43,320 nt of DNA from NCBI GenBank assembly GCA_009911505.1, contig QXXL01000010.1, positions 1-43,320 on the forward strand. The letters are read 5' to 3'. Source of the DNA: Lachnospiraceae bacterium (GTDB lineage: Bacteria; Bacillota; Clostridia; Lachnospirales; Lachnospiraceae). This document shows positions 8,205-16,436 of this stretch, one piece after another; position 1 is the stretch's first letter; every line of letters begins with the position of its first letter. Both the position numbers and the translations under genes were made by a program. The notes under the pieces are model-generated. The model was not told where the DNA came from, ran no database searches, and worked only from the letters and a program-made list of their open reading frames with translations.

Positions 8205-8840
8205 TCATTCCCCTTCCGGCAGAACCACAGCCCTGCCGTCTGCAATCCGCACACGCCCGTTTGCAATCAAATCAATCGCTTCGGGCAAAATCTTCCACTC
8301 CGCCTGTTCCATTACCCTGCGCTGCAGCGTCTCTGGCGTATCCGTCTCTTCCACCGCAACTGCCTTCTGCAGCAGGATAGGCCCGGTATCCGTGCCTTCG
8401 TCCACAAAGTGTACTGTCGCCCCTGTCACTTTGACCCCACGCGAAAGCACGCCCTCGTGCACCTTTAAGCCGTAATACCCCTTACCGCAAAAAGAAGGGA
8501 TAAGGGACGGATGAATATTAATAATCCTGTTTGGGTATGCCGCAATCACCTCCGGCGGGATTACCACCAGAAAACCCGCAAGCACAATCAAATCCGGCTC
8601 CAATTCATTCAGCTTAAAAAGCAGGGCCTGGTTAAACTGTTCCCTGCCCTCAAACGCCTTGGGGGAAATGCACTCATGCGCAATCCCCCTTTTTGCCGCA
8701 CGCTCCAGGGCATAGGCATTTGGATTATTGCTGATAACCGCTTCTACCCTGGCGTTTGTAACCGTCCCGTTTTCGACAGCGTCCAAAACCGCCGCCAGAT
8801 TCGTACCGCCGCCAGACACCAGCACCACAACCTTTAACAT
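8205..8840 (-). CDS. purN: Phosphoribosylglycinamide formyltransferase
   Basis: 211 residues. 10-formyl-THF-dependent GAR transformylase. Start [15 protein letters not shown] is characteristic; catalytic residues Asn108, His110 (INIHPSLIP) and Asp147 ([13 protein letters not shown]) are present. It overlaps purM by 7 bases, so translation is coupled. Third enzyme step of purine synthesis. Confidence 0.97.
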   Translation of the reverse strand: MLKVVVLVSGGGTNLAAVLDAVENGTVTNARVEAVISNNPNAYALERAAKRGIAHECISPKAFEGREQFNQALLFKLNELEPDLIVLAGFLVVIPPEVIAAYPNRIINIHPSLIPSFCGKGYYGLKVHEGVLSRGVKVTGATVHFVDEGTDTGPILLQKAVAVEETDTPETLQRRVMEQAEWKILPEAIDLIANGRVRIADGRAVVLPEGE

Positions 8841-9859
8841 AAAGTAACCCCTTTTTCTTTCCGTATGATATTACCAACCACATATGGCGTATCCCCAGCC
8901 GACCGGACCGCTTCCATTACCTTGTCCACATCCACAGGAGAAACCGCAAGCGCCATGCCAAGCCCCATATTGTAAGTGTTATACATCATCTGCTCCGATA
9001 CCTGCCCTTCCTTTGCCAGCATTTGAAAAATGGGCGGCACCGGATAGCTATTCTGTTCAATTACTGCGTGCATCCCTTCCGGCAGCATCCGCGGGATATT
9101 TTCATAAAAGCCGCCGCCTGTAATATGGCTGCACCCCTTAATACGCACGCCCGCATCCTTTACTGCTTTTAAAGCTTTCACATAAATCTTCGTCGGGGTA
9201 AGCAGCGCTTCGCCAAGCGTCATGCCCAGTTCGTCGCAGTGCGTGCGAAGCGCCCCCTCTTCCATCCGAAATACCTTGCGCACCAGGGAAAATCCATTGG
9301 AATGCACGCCGGAACTTGCTATGCCGATTATAACATCCCCCTCTGTAATTTCACTGCCTGTAATAATCTCCTTTTGATCTACAACCCCTACGGCAAATCC
9401 CGCCAGATCATACTCATCCTTAGGCATCAGCCCTGGATGCTCCGCCGTTTCGCCGCCGATAAGCGCCGCGCCGCTCATCCTACAGCCTTCCGCCACGCCC
9501 TTTACAATCTCTGCGATTTTCTCCGGATAATTTTTGCCGCACGCAATATAATCCAGGAAGAATAATGGCTCTGCCCCTGCGCACGCAATATCGTTCACGC
9601 ACATAGCGACACAGTCAATCCCAATGGTATCATGCTTATCCAACAAAAATGCCAGCTTTAGCTTTGTGCCCACGCCATCCGTCCCGGACACCAGTGTCGG
9701 CTTCTCCATTCCCTTAAACCCATCCATCGAAAACGCGCCCGAAAAACCGCCAATCCCGGTTAGCACCTCACTGCGCATCGTTTTTTGTACATGCTGCTTC
9801 ATCAGCTCAACCGACTTATAGCCGGCCTCAATATCCACGCCTGCTTTTTTATAATCCAT
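8834..9859 (-). CDS. purM: Phosphoribosylformylglycinamidine cyclo-ligase (AIRS)
   Basis: 341 residues. AIR synthetase with the family opening [15 protein letters not shown]/phosphate motif [19 protein letters not shown] and the C-terminal [16 protein letters not shown]. The ATG at 9859 has AGGGGAG 5 bases upstream; the frame up to 9883 would overlap purE. Placed directly after purE (10-base gap). purL, purQ and purF are not next to it, so the pathway genes are split in this genome. Confidence 0.97.
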   Translation of the reverse strand: MDYKKAGVDIEAGYKSVELMKQHVQKTMRSEVLTGIGGFSGAFSMDGFKGMEKPTLVSGTDGVGTKLKLAFLLDKHDTIGIDCVAMCVNDIACAGAEPLFFLDYIACGKNYPEKIAEIVKGVAEGCRMSGAALIGGETAEHPGLMPKDEYDLAGFAVGVVDQKEIITGSEITEGDVIIGIASSGVHSNGFSLVRKVFRMEEGALRTHCDELGMTLGEALLTPTKIYVKALKAVKDAGVRIKGCSHITGGGFYENIPRMLPEGMHAVIEQNSYPVPPIFQMLAKEGQVSEQMMYNTYNMGLGMALAVSPVDVDKVMEAVRSAGDTPYVVGNIIRKEKGVTLC

Positions 9860-9869
9860 CTGATCTCCC

Positions 9870-10379
9870 CTACTCTTTTCCATACTTTTTATAACCTGTT
9901 TCCTGCAGCTTTGCGTCTTTAGCCTGAACCTGCCCCTTCAAATCCTTGGCATAATCCTTCAACCTCTGCAAAAGCGCCGCGTCGCCTGTCGCTAAAATCT
10001 TTGCCGCAAGCAGCGCCGCATTTGCCCCGCCGTTAATCGCCACGGTCGCTACCGGGATGCCCGACGGCATCTGCACAATTGAATACAGCGAATCCCGCCC
10101 GCCAAGGGATGAAGTGTGCATCGGGATCCCGATCACTGGCATCGGAAAAATTGCCGCGCACATACCCGGTAAGTGAGCCGCCATCCCCGCGCCTGCTATA
10201 ATAACCTTAAACCCTTTATCCTCAGCTGTTTTAGCATATTCAAAAAAAACATCCGGTTCACGGTGTGCAGAAATAATCCGCATGTCATATTCGATACCCA
10301 GCTGCTCTAACACATCGGCAGCCTTAGCCATAACCGGCATATCTGAGTCGCTTCCCATTACAATTCCTATTTTTGCCAT
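9870..10379 (-). CDS. purE: N5-carboxyaminoimidazole ribonucleotide mutase
   Basis: 169 residues, class I PurE. Motifs: GSDSD (9-13), SAHR with His39, AGMAAHLPG and [12 protein letters not shown]. It converts N5-CAIR to CAIR. Start at 10379 with GGAGCG 7 bases upstream; the open frame extends to 10751, but that part encodes a non-coding leader and debris. First gene of the purE-M-N-D-HAD-AKR operon; promoter at 10462-10490. Confidence 0.96.
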   Translation of the reverse strand: MAKIGIVMGSDSDMPVMAKAADVLEQLGIEYDMRIISAHREPDVFFEYAKTAEDKGFKVIIAGAGMAAHLPGMCAAIFPMPVIGIPMHTSSLGGRDSLYSIVQMPSGIPVATVAINGGANAALLAAKILATGDAALLQRLKDYAKDLKGQVQAKDAKLQETGYKKYGKE

Positions 10380-10461
10380 AATGACGCTCCTTTTCTGATT
10401 CGTATTAAATGATACTACCCCCACCCCGCCTGTCAGTGGATCATATAGCCCTCCGCTTTGG

Positions 10462-10490
10462 AGTATATCATCAAATAAAGTTCCTTTCAA
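10462..10490 (-). promoter_or_regulatory. Promoter of the purE operon (shared block with pyrE)
   Basis: Minus strand TTGAAA (10485-10490), 17-base spacer, TATACT (10462-10467). The surrounding 55 or so bases are about 80 percent identical to the block before pyrE (14958-14986 and flanks), including GGATTTGTRTATTGAAAG upstream of and over the -35. The transcribed leader to purE is about 75 bases; no purine riboswitch was recognised in it. Confidence 0.7.
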
Positions 10491-10515
10491 TATACAAATC
10501 CAATCTGTTTGACGA

Positions 10516-10555
10516 ATAATGGGGGGACAGCTTACTGCTGCCCCCCATTTTCTGC
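10516..10555. terminator. Strong hairpin, terminator-like, between M29 gene and purE
   Basis: AATGGGGGG-ACAG and CTG-CCCCCCATT pair with one bulge around a short loop. In plus orientation it is followed by TTTT; in minus orientation there is no clear T run. It sits just after the Fn3-like remnant and just before the purE promoter, so it may be that remnant's old terminator and now separates the two operons. Confidence 0.45.
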
Positions 10556-10560
10556 AAAAA

Positions 10561-10659
10561 TTATTTTGTCTTAACAAAACGTTTTCCACAATATCTGGTA
10601 TAAACCTTCTTACCGTCCAATTTCTTATAAGCACGCACATAATCGGAAATACGGCTTCG
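10561..10659 (-). pseudogene. Remnant of a C-terminal fibronectin-III-like end
   Basis: A 32-residue open stretch without a start codon, closed by TAA at 10561. It reads ...ISDYVRAYKKLDGKKVYTRY and ends FVKTK. The YVRAYKKxxGKKVY pattern is the last strand pair of Fn3 domains that close many secreted Lachnospiraceae proteins. Upstream is a stop codon and no domain remains, so this is probably a deletion scar of a surface protein. Family assignment is from pattern memory only. Confidence 0.4.
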
Positions 10660-10747
10660 TTATCAGAATAATTATCTCTCCGCCAAAAATATTTTTCATT
10701 AATTCTGCACTGTAATATTTTACAATAAATAAATGGATGATTCAAGT

Positions 10748-12823
10748 TCAATCCGCAAGCGGTATATTCAAATCTTCCGTTCCTGGCACTACGAACATCC
10801 CATCCCGGATCACATCCACTGTACTGCCGTCTTTCCTCACCACGCTTATTTCCCCCAGCTCTTCAAACGGGACTGTAATATCCGTATGGCAGTTTAGATA
10901 GGCGGCCGATGCATCTTCCTTCCGCAGAATTGAGATACTGTTATCCTTTGCCACCATTTCTTTCCCGTCCGGATTAAATACCCTGGTGTCTTCTGCATGT
11001 GAATAACACGTATCCCCAATCGCAAAATGGGGGCCTGTCTTTTCCGCTATTAAGATCGGCAGCTTTTCCATAATCCCATACTTATTTGCCATCCGGTAAG
11101 CCGTTGTATTTGTCCCAATAGCAAACTCTCCAAGAGGAAGCGACGTATGCTGCTGCATCAGGTTTTCCAGCAAAAATTTCTCATTTTCTTCTTTATTTGC
11201 AAAATTAGCGCAGCTAAATGACACGACTCTCCCCTCTGCAAATTCCAGTTTTAAATCTTTATATTTCAGCCCGTTCAAATAAACCCAGGTCACATGCAGC
11301 ACACCGTTTGTCCCTTCCAGGACCGGAGAAGTAAACACTTCCCCTACCGGAATATTCACATCAGCCACGCAATTTTCAAACGCTGTCTGTTTATCCGGAG
11401 ACTGCAGCGGAAATATTTTCACCCACAGATCTGTATGGTTTGCCCCTTTCCCCACAATATGCACCCGATCCGCCGTATCCAAAACATCAATCAGCTTCTG
11501 CTGCATATCGCTGTATTTCTTATAATCCAGGGTATTAAGCTTAACTGTTTCCTGAAAAATCTCCGCAAACCGATCCCCAATTGCAGGAATTGGATATGCG
11601 ATAATTGTAAAGCTGCGCTCATCTCCAGGAATATAAAAATTCGTCAGCTCCCCCAGCCGCCCCATCTGATAAATCGCCAGCTGTTTTTGCAAATCGCTGT
11701 ACGAAAATGATTCCCCCTTTTGAATCGGTTCAAAATTGTCTTCCCCAAACGTCTCAATCACTGCCGGCCCCGCATGGCGCGCCGCTTTCTTTTGATATGT
11801 TTCAAACGCCGCCTTCATCGCCTCTAACCGGCGTTCTACAAACGCCTTATCCAGATAAACGGCAGCATCCGCCTTATGGTCAAAATCAAATTGCGGATTT
11901 ACAGAACCAGAAGAAAAGCCCCGCCTGCGCCCGCTCCCCCTGCCAAACGAAGACTGCGGGCTGCGGTATACTGTGGCTTCCAGCCCCATCCCCTTAAAAT
12001 TACAGATGGCAGCGCGCACAATCCGCTCAAAGCCCATCGGATATTCCATGCATACGGTATCCTTCCTTGCCAAATCCTTGCCCAGCTTCTCATAGCCGAT
12101 ACAAAACCCTTTCGTCATTGTTTCTGCCATTGCCTCTATCTGTGACTGGGGCAGTGTATTTAAAAACTGTGCAATCCGGATTTCATTTTCACCGACATAC
12201 TCGCCGTACTGGTATAAATACCGCAAATCGGACAAATCCGCGCCCATTACGATCCCGGTAAAAAAGTCATACTCTGGATCTACCATGTCACGTACCTTGT
12301 CCTGTGCAAACACCTCGCTGTAATCGTGAAAAAACCAATACAAAATCTGCTGTATTTCTTTGGGCGACGTGCCCTCCTCCCGTTCAAAGCAATTGTAAAT
12401 CTCCAGGAAAAGTTCGCAAAAAATAGTAAAATGCATTTTCCGGCTTTCAAATGCATACGCTGCCAGGCCGCGAAGCTCCGTATACAAAAAACATAAAAGC
12501 CCGCCGAATTCCTCCCCCAACATTTGTACTGCCGCCGCCGGATTAGCGTAGCTGCTGCTGTAATGCTCCGGCAAAAGCTCCCTATACAGATCCATGTTGC
12601 ACGCTTCACATTCTGAAAGAGTCCGCTCCCACAGCTTTTGATCCAGAGCCATGCAAAGTATCCCATCCATAAAACAGATAACTTCCGCTGACTTCTTAAA
12701 ATAATCCCGGTATGGCTGCGATACGCTTTGCTCTGTTCTAATCTCGCGGATCCGTCCAAGCGACAGCCCATAACGTTCCTCTACCTCTTCATTTGACGTC
12801 TTAAAAATATCCTGATATCCCAT
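10748..12823 (-). CDS. M29-family aminopeptidase with long N-terminal extension
   Basis: 691 residues. The C-terminal part (about 370-691) is a thermophilic-type M29 metallo-aminopeptidase: Glu495 in GEVFTSPVLEGTNG, Glu566 in LGEFAIGTNT, His599 in TGPHFAIG, His646 and Asp648 in CHTDITV are the metal ligands expected in AmpS/AmpT. Ordinary M29 enzymes have about 400 residues; the first 350 residues here are extra and not recognised. They are rich in aromatic and acidic residues and include an RGSGRRRG stretch near 320. Likely cytosolic peptide trimming. It follows the HD gene by 10 bases and ends the pyrE operon. Confidence 0.85.
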   Translation of the reverse strand: MGYQDIFKTSNEEVEERYGLSLGRIREIRTEQSVSQPYRDYFKKSAEVICFMDGILCMALDQKLWERTLSECEACNMDLYRELLPEHYSSSYANPAAAVQMLGEEFGGLLCFLYTELRGLAAYAFESRKMHFTIFCELFLEIYNCFEREEGTSPKEIQQILYWFFHDYSEVFAQDKVRDMVDPEYDFFTGIVMGADLSDLRYLYQYGEYVGENEIRIAQFLNTLPQSQIEAMAETMTKGFCIGYEKLGKDLARKDTVCMEYPMGFERIVRAAICNFKGMGLEATVYRSPQSSFGRGSGRRRGFSSGSVNPQFDFDHKADAAVYLDKAFVERRLEAMKAAFETYQKKAARHAGPAVIETFGEDNFEPIQKGESFSYSDLQKQLAIYQMGRLGELTNFYIPGDERSFTIIAYPIPAIGDRFAEIFQETVKLNTLDYKKYSDMQQKLIDVLDTADRVHIVGKGANHTDLWVKIFPLQSPDKQTAFENCVADVNIPVGEVFTSPVLEGTNGVLHVTWVYLNGLKYKDLKLEFAEGRVVSFSCANFANKEENEKFLLENLMQQHTSLPLGEFAIGTNTTAYRMANKYGIMEKLPILIAEKTGPHFAIGDTCYSHAEDTRVFNPDGKEMVAKDNSISILRKEDASAAYLNCHTDITVPFEELGEISVVRKDGSTVDVIRDGMFVVPGTEDLNIPLAD

Positions 12824-12833
12824 ATCCCTCTTC

Positions 12834-13418
12834 CTATTCTAAAATATTTCCTTTCTGGGTATTCTCCTCAATAATATTTCTAATATACTCCCATAACGCC
12901 TCACTTCCCTCGTGGGTTGTCTGATTGCGGCCTATAACCTGTTCTTTTTTAATACCATGCTCCCTCCAGCTTTTTCCACCCGAAGCGTTGTTAAGCAGCA
13001 CTGGCTGTACCCTGTCGAGCGTATTGGCAAACTTCGCCTCTGGCGTTTCCCTTTTTTCAAATTCTTCCCAAAGGGCGCGGTATTCCTGCTTCTGATCCTC
13101 CGGCAGCATCCCATAAATCCGGTCTGCGGCACGTTCTTCCCTAAGGCGCTTGGTTTTTCCCCCTTGTATATCATAAGCATAGGTGTCCCCTGCATCAATT
13201 TCCACCACATCGTGTAACAGCACCATTTTAATGGTCTTTAATACGTCGATTTTTTCATTGGCATAATCCGCCAGCAAAAACGCCATTACTGCCAAATGCC
13301 ATGCATGCTCTGCGTCGCCCTCCTTGCGGCTCGCGTCTGCCAGATAGGTCTGGCGGACAATTTCTTTTTGTTTATCCAGCTCCAGTATAAATTTTAGCTG
13401 CTGTTCTAACCGTTCCAT
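12834..13418 (-). CDS. HD-domain phosphohydrolase (YfbR/HDDC2-like)
   Basis: 194 residues. HD metal site: His38 (EHAW), His69-Asp70 (LLHDVVEIDAGD) and a further Asp in NTLDRVQP. This arrangement is that of the HD_3 group containing 5'-deoxynucleotidase YfbR and HDDC2. A nucleotide monophosphatase role would suit its place in an operon headed by pyrE, but the substrate is inferred. Gap of 25 bases to DUF6142 upstream and 10 bases to the M29 gene downstream. Confidence 0.85.
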   Translation of the reverse strand: MERLEQQLKFILELDKQKEIVRQTYLADASRKEGDAEHAWHLAVMAFLLADYANEKIDVLKTIKMVLLHDVVEIDAGDTYAYDIQGGKTKRLREERAADRIYGMLPEDQKQEYRALWEEFEKRETPEAKFANTLDRVQPVLLNNASGGKSWREHGIKKEQVIGRNQTTHEGSEALWEYIRNIIEENTQKGNILE

Positions 13419-13443
13419 ACCTCTTCCTTTCTATCGTTATTTA

Positions 13444-13767
13444 TTAAGCCAGGAAAAAACCTGCTGCATACAGCGCAATCCATGCCCCGGCTGCCAGCAC
13501 GGAAAGCAGCATAGACGCGACTGCAAAGCCCCGGAAGGAATCCTCTTCCCGCAGGCTCCCTATAGCCAAAACCAGCGCTGCCAATGCCGCAAACAACGCC
13601 AGTATCCCCACGCCTCCCAAATATGCGCCCCCCTCCCCCTTCTGCCTAAATGACAGCAAAATGAGATAGATTAGGGCAAAGATGGATGCTGCCGCAACAG
13701 CGCAGGCCAGCATCCCTCTTTTTGATTGTTTTTTTCTAGTAAATTTGTAGTGTTTTCTGTCCCTCAT
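13444..13767 (-). CDS. DUF6142-like small membrane protein
   Basis: 107 residues. A basic N-terminus (MRDRKHYKFTRKKQSKRG) followed by three hydrophobic segments (about 19-39, 51-68 and 80-104). The pattern resembles DUF6142 proteins, which are known only as hypothetical Clostridia membrane proteins; family assignment from memory. The ATG overlaps the vanZ stop codon (ATGA at 13764-13767), which decides the start over the longer frame to 13809. No function known. Confidence 0.75.
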   Translation of the reverse strand: MRDRKHYKFTRKKQSKRGMLACAVAAASIFALIYLILLSFRQKGEGGAYLGGVGILALFAALAALVLAIGSLREEDSFRGFAVASMLLSVLAAGAWIALYAAGFFLA

Positions 13768-14225
13768 GCGATCCTCTTCCTCACATATACATAGATACGG
13801 TATCCCCAAAAACCAAGTATACCGCCCAGTGTATTCAGCAAAATATCATCTACATCAAAGCTTCCCACCTTAAACACAAGCTGGATCGTTTCCACCAGCA
13901 GGCTAAATTCAAAACTGGCCCATACTGTAAGCCCAAACCTCCGGCACCGCCCATAAAGCCAAGGCAAAAACATGCCGAACGGAATAAACGCCACGACATT
14001 GCCAACCAAGTTCAGGGCAACCGACCAGAATCCGAGCGCCTTCCTGTGTATCCAGAAACGGCAGATTTCTTTCAACGGCATCAGGTTATAGTGGTAAGCC
14101 CGTTCTGTAAAGCCCCTTCCCATGCTTTCTGCAAAAAACAAAAAATAACATAAAAATGCAAGATAAGCAGTAAACAAGAGAATTTTCAACGCGTATAATA
14201 ACCTTCTGGTATCCTCTTTTTTCAA
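13764..14225 (-). CDS. VanZ family membrane protein
   Basis: 153 residues with four predicted transmembrane helices. VanZ-like features are NLMPLKEI near residue 47, NLVGNVVAFIPFGMFLPWL and the late FDVDDILLNTLGGILGFWGY. VanZ proteins are linked to low-level glycopeptide resistance; most genomic copies have unknown function. It starts 4 bases after pyrE and overlaps the next gene by 4 bases. Confidence 0.92.
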   Translation of the reverse strand: MKKEDTRRLLYALKILLFTAYLAFLCYFLFFAESMGRGFTERAYHYNLMPLKEICRFWIHRKALGFWSVALNLVGNVVAFIPFGMFLPWLYGRCRRFGLTVWASFEFSLLVETIQLVFKVGSFDVDDILLNTLGGILGFWGYRIYVYVRKRIA

Positions 14226-14229
14226 AATC

Positions 14230-14907
14230 CTACTTTACCCCATACTCTTTATAGTATTCGTCAATTGCTGCTTTTATTGTATCGTCAATGATAATACTGC
14301 CCTGGCAGGGACGGTTATAGAGATACTCTGTAACCTCTGCCATACTTACGATAGCATTTGCAGGAAAGCCATATGTTTGGCGGATTTCATCCAGGGCGCC
14401 CATTTTTCCTGAAAGCCCCACCTCCATCCGGTTTAAAGAAACCATTAACCCCACAATCTTTACATTGGCCTGCGTTTTTAAAATGGGGAAGGTTTCTTCG
14501 ATTGATTTGCCGGATGTAGTAACGTCCTCAATGATTACAACACGCTCGTGATCTTTTAGCTTGGTTCCAAGCAAAATCCCGGTATCCCCGTGATCCTTTA
14601 TTTCCTTGCGGTTAGAGCAGTAACGGATTTCTTTGCCGTATAATTTGGAAAACGCAATACATGCCGCGACACACAGGGGGATCCCTTTGTATGCCGGGCC
14701 AAATAATACGTCAAAATCTGCCCCATAATTGTCGTAGATGGCTTTTGCGTAAAACTCGCCCAAACGCATCAGCTGCGATCCCGTCGTATATGCTCCCGCA
14801 TTCATAAAAAACGGGGATTTACGTCCGCTTTTTAATGTGAAGCTGCCAAATTTTAATACGTTGCTTTCTACCATAAATTCAATGAATTCTGCTTTGTATC
14901 CTTCCAT
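14230..14907 (-). CDS. pyrE: Orotate phosphoribosyltransferase
   Basis: 225 residues. PRPP-binding motif RVVIIEDVTTSGKS at about 122-135, catalytic-loop region RKEIKDHGDTG (about 100-110) and the N-terminal FGSFTLKSGRKSPFF with substrate-binding Lys/Arg. It makes OMP from orotate and PRPP. RBS AAGGAG is about 13 bases before the ATG. First gene of pyrE-vanZ-DUF6142-HD-M29; no other pyr genes are adjacent. Transcribed from the promoter at 14958-14986, which matches that of purE. Confidence 0.97.
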   Translation of the reverse strand: MEGYKAEFIEFMVESNVLKFGSFTLKSGRKSPFFMNAGAYTTGSQLMRLGEFYAKAIYDNYGADFDVLFGPAYKGIPLCVAACIAFSKLYGKEIRYCSNRKEIKDHGDTGILLGTKLKDHERVVIIEDVTTSGKSIEETFPILKTQANVKIVGLMVSLNRMEVGLSGKMGALDEIRQTYGFPANAIVSMAEVTEYLYNRPCQGSIIIDDTIKAAIDEYYKEYGVK

Positions 14908-14957
14908 CTATCCTGGTCTCCTTATAGTTTGCAGTTTGAAAGTAGCTGTTAACTTGG

Positions 14958-14986
14958 AGTATATCACCAAATACATTTGCTTTCAA
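14958..14986 (-). promoter_or_regulatory. Promoter of the pyrE operon (shared block with purE)
   Basis: Minus strand TTGAAA (14981-14986), 17-base spacer, TATACT (14958-14963), about 50 bases before pyrE. The block continues upstream with GGATTTGTGTATTGAAAG, nearly the same as before purE. No PyrR-type attenuator was recognised in the short leader. Confidence 0.7.
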
Positions 14987-15094
14987 TACACAAATCCACC
15001 TGCTTTACGTTTTATCTGAAAATTTTCCCCTTTCAAAAGCGTATGTATTCCTGCCTTGCTGGATATATTAAAATAAAAAACGGGAGGTTTTCCT

Positions 15095-15529
15095 ATGATA
15101 AACAATGACACAATCCAATTGCTCAAAGAATGTGATTTGGGCTCTAAGATGGCTGTTTCTTCTATTGATGAAATTATGGACGAAATCCGCGATTCCAGCT
15201 TAAAGCAGATCCTCTCTAAAAGCAAGGAACACCATAAAGCCTTAGGCAATGAACTCCATTCCATGTTATTACAATACGGAAGCGGCGAAAAAGATCCAAC
15301 CCCCATAGCAAAAGGCATGTCCTGGATTAAGGCCAACATGAAAATGGGTATGGACCACAGTGACGCCACTGCAGCCGATTTAATTACGGACGGCTGCAAC
15401 ATGGGAATTAAAACACTTCATAAGCACTTAAACCAATACGATGCCGCAAACGAACCCTCCCGCAACATATGCAAACGCCTGATTGCAATTGAAGATACAC
15501 TTTACCGGGATATGCAGGCCTATTTATAA
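15095..15529 (+). CDS. DUF2383 ferritin-like domain protein
   Basis: 144 residues, all helical, with the DUF2383/PA2169-like pattern: NNDTIQLLKECDLGSKMAVSSIDE at the start, KEHHKALGNELHSML in helix 2, and HKHLNQYDAANEPSRNICKRL near the end. His and Glu residues in helices 2 and 4 are placed as in a four-helix ferritin-like bundle, but metal binding is not shown. The only plus-strand gene of the core, divergent from pyrE; GGGAGG 7 bases before the ATG. Role unknown, possibly stress- or spore-related. Confidence 0.8.
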   Translation: MINNDTIQLLKECDLGSKMAVSSIDEIMDEIRDSSLKQILSKSKEHHKALGNELHSMLLQYGSGEKDPTPIAKGMSWIKANMKMGMDHSDATAADLITDGCNMGIKTLHKHLNQYDAANEPSRNICKRLIAIEDTLYRDMQAYL

Positions 15530-15534
15530 ACACT

Positions 15535-15577
15535 AAAAAAGCTTTCCGGATAATCAATGTACCGGAAAGCATTTTTT
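15535..15577. terminator. Bidirectional terminator between convergent genes
   Basis: GCTTTCCGG (15541-15549) pairs perfectly with CCGGAAAGC (15562-15570); AAAAAA precedes and ATTTTTT follows, so it works in both directions, for the DUF2383 gene and the DUF4230 gene. Confidence 0.9.
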
Positions 15578-16175
15578 ATTCAATCTTCAGTTCCCTGTCC
15601 CCAATCACATCCGAAAGCAGCCCTTTTAGAAGCGCTTTCGTCTGTACCTTTGCCTGTTCTAAAAGGCTGTCCAAATCCGCCTTCTCAGATACGTCCTGCT
15701 TTGCTGCAGATACGGTATCAATAATGTCTTTTTTTTCCGTCCAGTTAAACAGCGCGAAGCGCTCATCATAAAATTCAATAGATTCCGGATCAACATCAAT
15801 AGACTGCACTTTGCATTCTGGCAGTGTGACTACTACCTCATCCCCCGCCACTGTAACCTGTGCGTCTGCAACATCAATGCCTGCGCGCACCTTGGCCGTA
15901 TACATCATGGAAAAACCGTTCTGCGTAAGAAACGGGATTTCTCCTTCAGAATACCGGATCAGCCCCGTATAACTTAGCTCGGAAACCGTTAGATCACTAA
16001 CTGACTCCAGCTTGCCGTTTACAAACGAAGACGTCAGCTCCGGTTCCTTTGGCCCTAAAAACCGCACATATATAAAGATACCAGCCCCAGCTGCCACAGC
16101 AATAATAATAAGCATCCGTACAAGCTTTATAACCTCAATGGCAAATTTTTTATCTTCTCTTTTGTCCTCTTTCAT
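15576..16175 (-). CDS. DUF4230 domain-containing membrane-anchored protein
   Basis: 199 residues. Short charged cytoplasmic N-terminus, one transmembrane helix (about 20-41), then an extracytoplasmic DUF4230 domain with the usual ELSYTGLIRYSEG and the end KALLKGL. Function unknown for the whole family. It stands alone, with its own terminator downstream and a T-rich upstream region (16176-16215) without a confident promoter. Confidence 0.85.
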   Translation of the reverse strand: MKEDKREDKKFAIEVIKLVRMLIIIAVAAGAGIFIYVRFLGPKEPELTSSFVNGKLESVSDLTVSELSYTGLIRYSEGEIPFLTQNGFSMMYTAKVRAGIDVADAQVTVAGDEVVVTLPECKVQSIDVDPESIEFYDERFALFNWTEKKDIIDTVSAAKQDVSEKADLDSLLEQAKVQTKALLKGLLSDVIGDRELKIE

Positions 16176-16262
16176 AGTACTTCTTTCTCCTTTTTTATTT
16201 TCCTTTTTTATAATACCCTGTTTGCCTTGCGTATGTCAATTGGCTATCTTATGGAAGACAAA

Positions 16263-16302
16263 ATAAAGGCCTTTCAAAGCAGTATGCTTCAAAAAGCCTT
16301 TC
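16263..16302 (-). terminator. Terminator after tRNA-Thr
   Basis: Minus strand: AAAGGC and GCCTTT form the base of an interrupted hairpin with a GAAGCA/TGCTTT inner stem, followed by ATTTTG. It lies right after the tRNA. Confidence 0.55.
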
Positions 16303-16315
16303 ATCCCTTTTACAG

Positions 16316-16388
16316 AGCTGCTGACGGGAATCGAACCCGTGACCTCCGCACTACCAATGCGACGCTCTACCGACTGAGCCACAGCAGC
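16316..16388 (-). tRNA. tRNA-Thr (anticodon GGT)
   Basis: 73 bases. Acceptor stem GCTGCTG/CAGCAGC with discriminator T, D arm GGCTCAGTCGGTAGAGC, anticodon stem TCGCA/TGCGG with loop TTGGTAG giving anticodon GGT (reads ACC/ACT), T arm with GGTTCGATTC. The 3' CCA is not encoded. It lies between the DUF4230 gene and the amidase gene. Confidence 0.95.
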
Positions 16389-16436
16389 TTGCTAATCTAT
16401 TGTACTATAGCTTTTCCAACTTGTCAATAAGAAATT

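Noticed and set aside
10380..10455. Possible purine or THF riboswitch in the purE leader
   Set aside because: The conserved cores of these riboswitches were not found in the about 75 leader bases.
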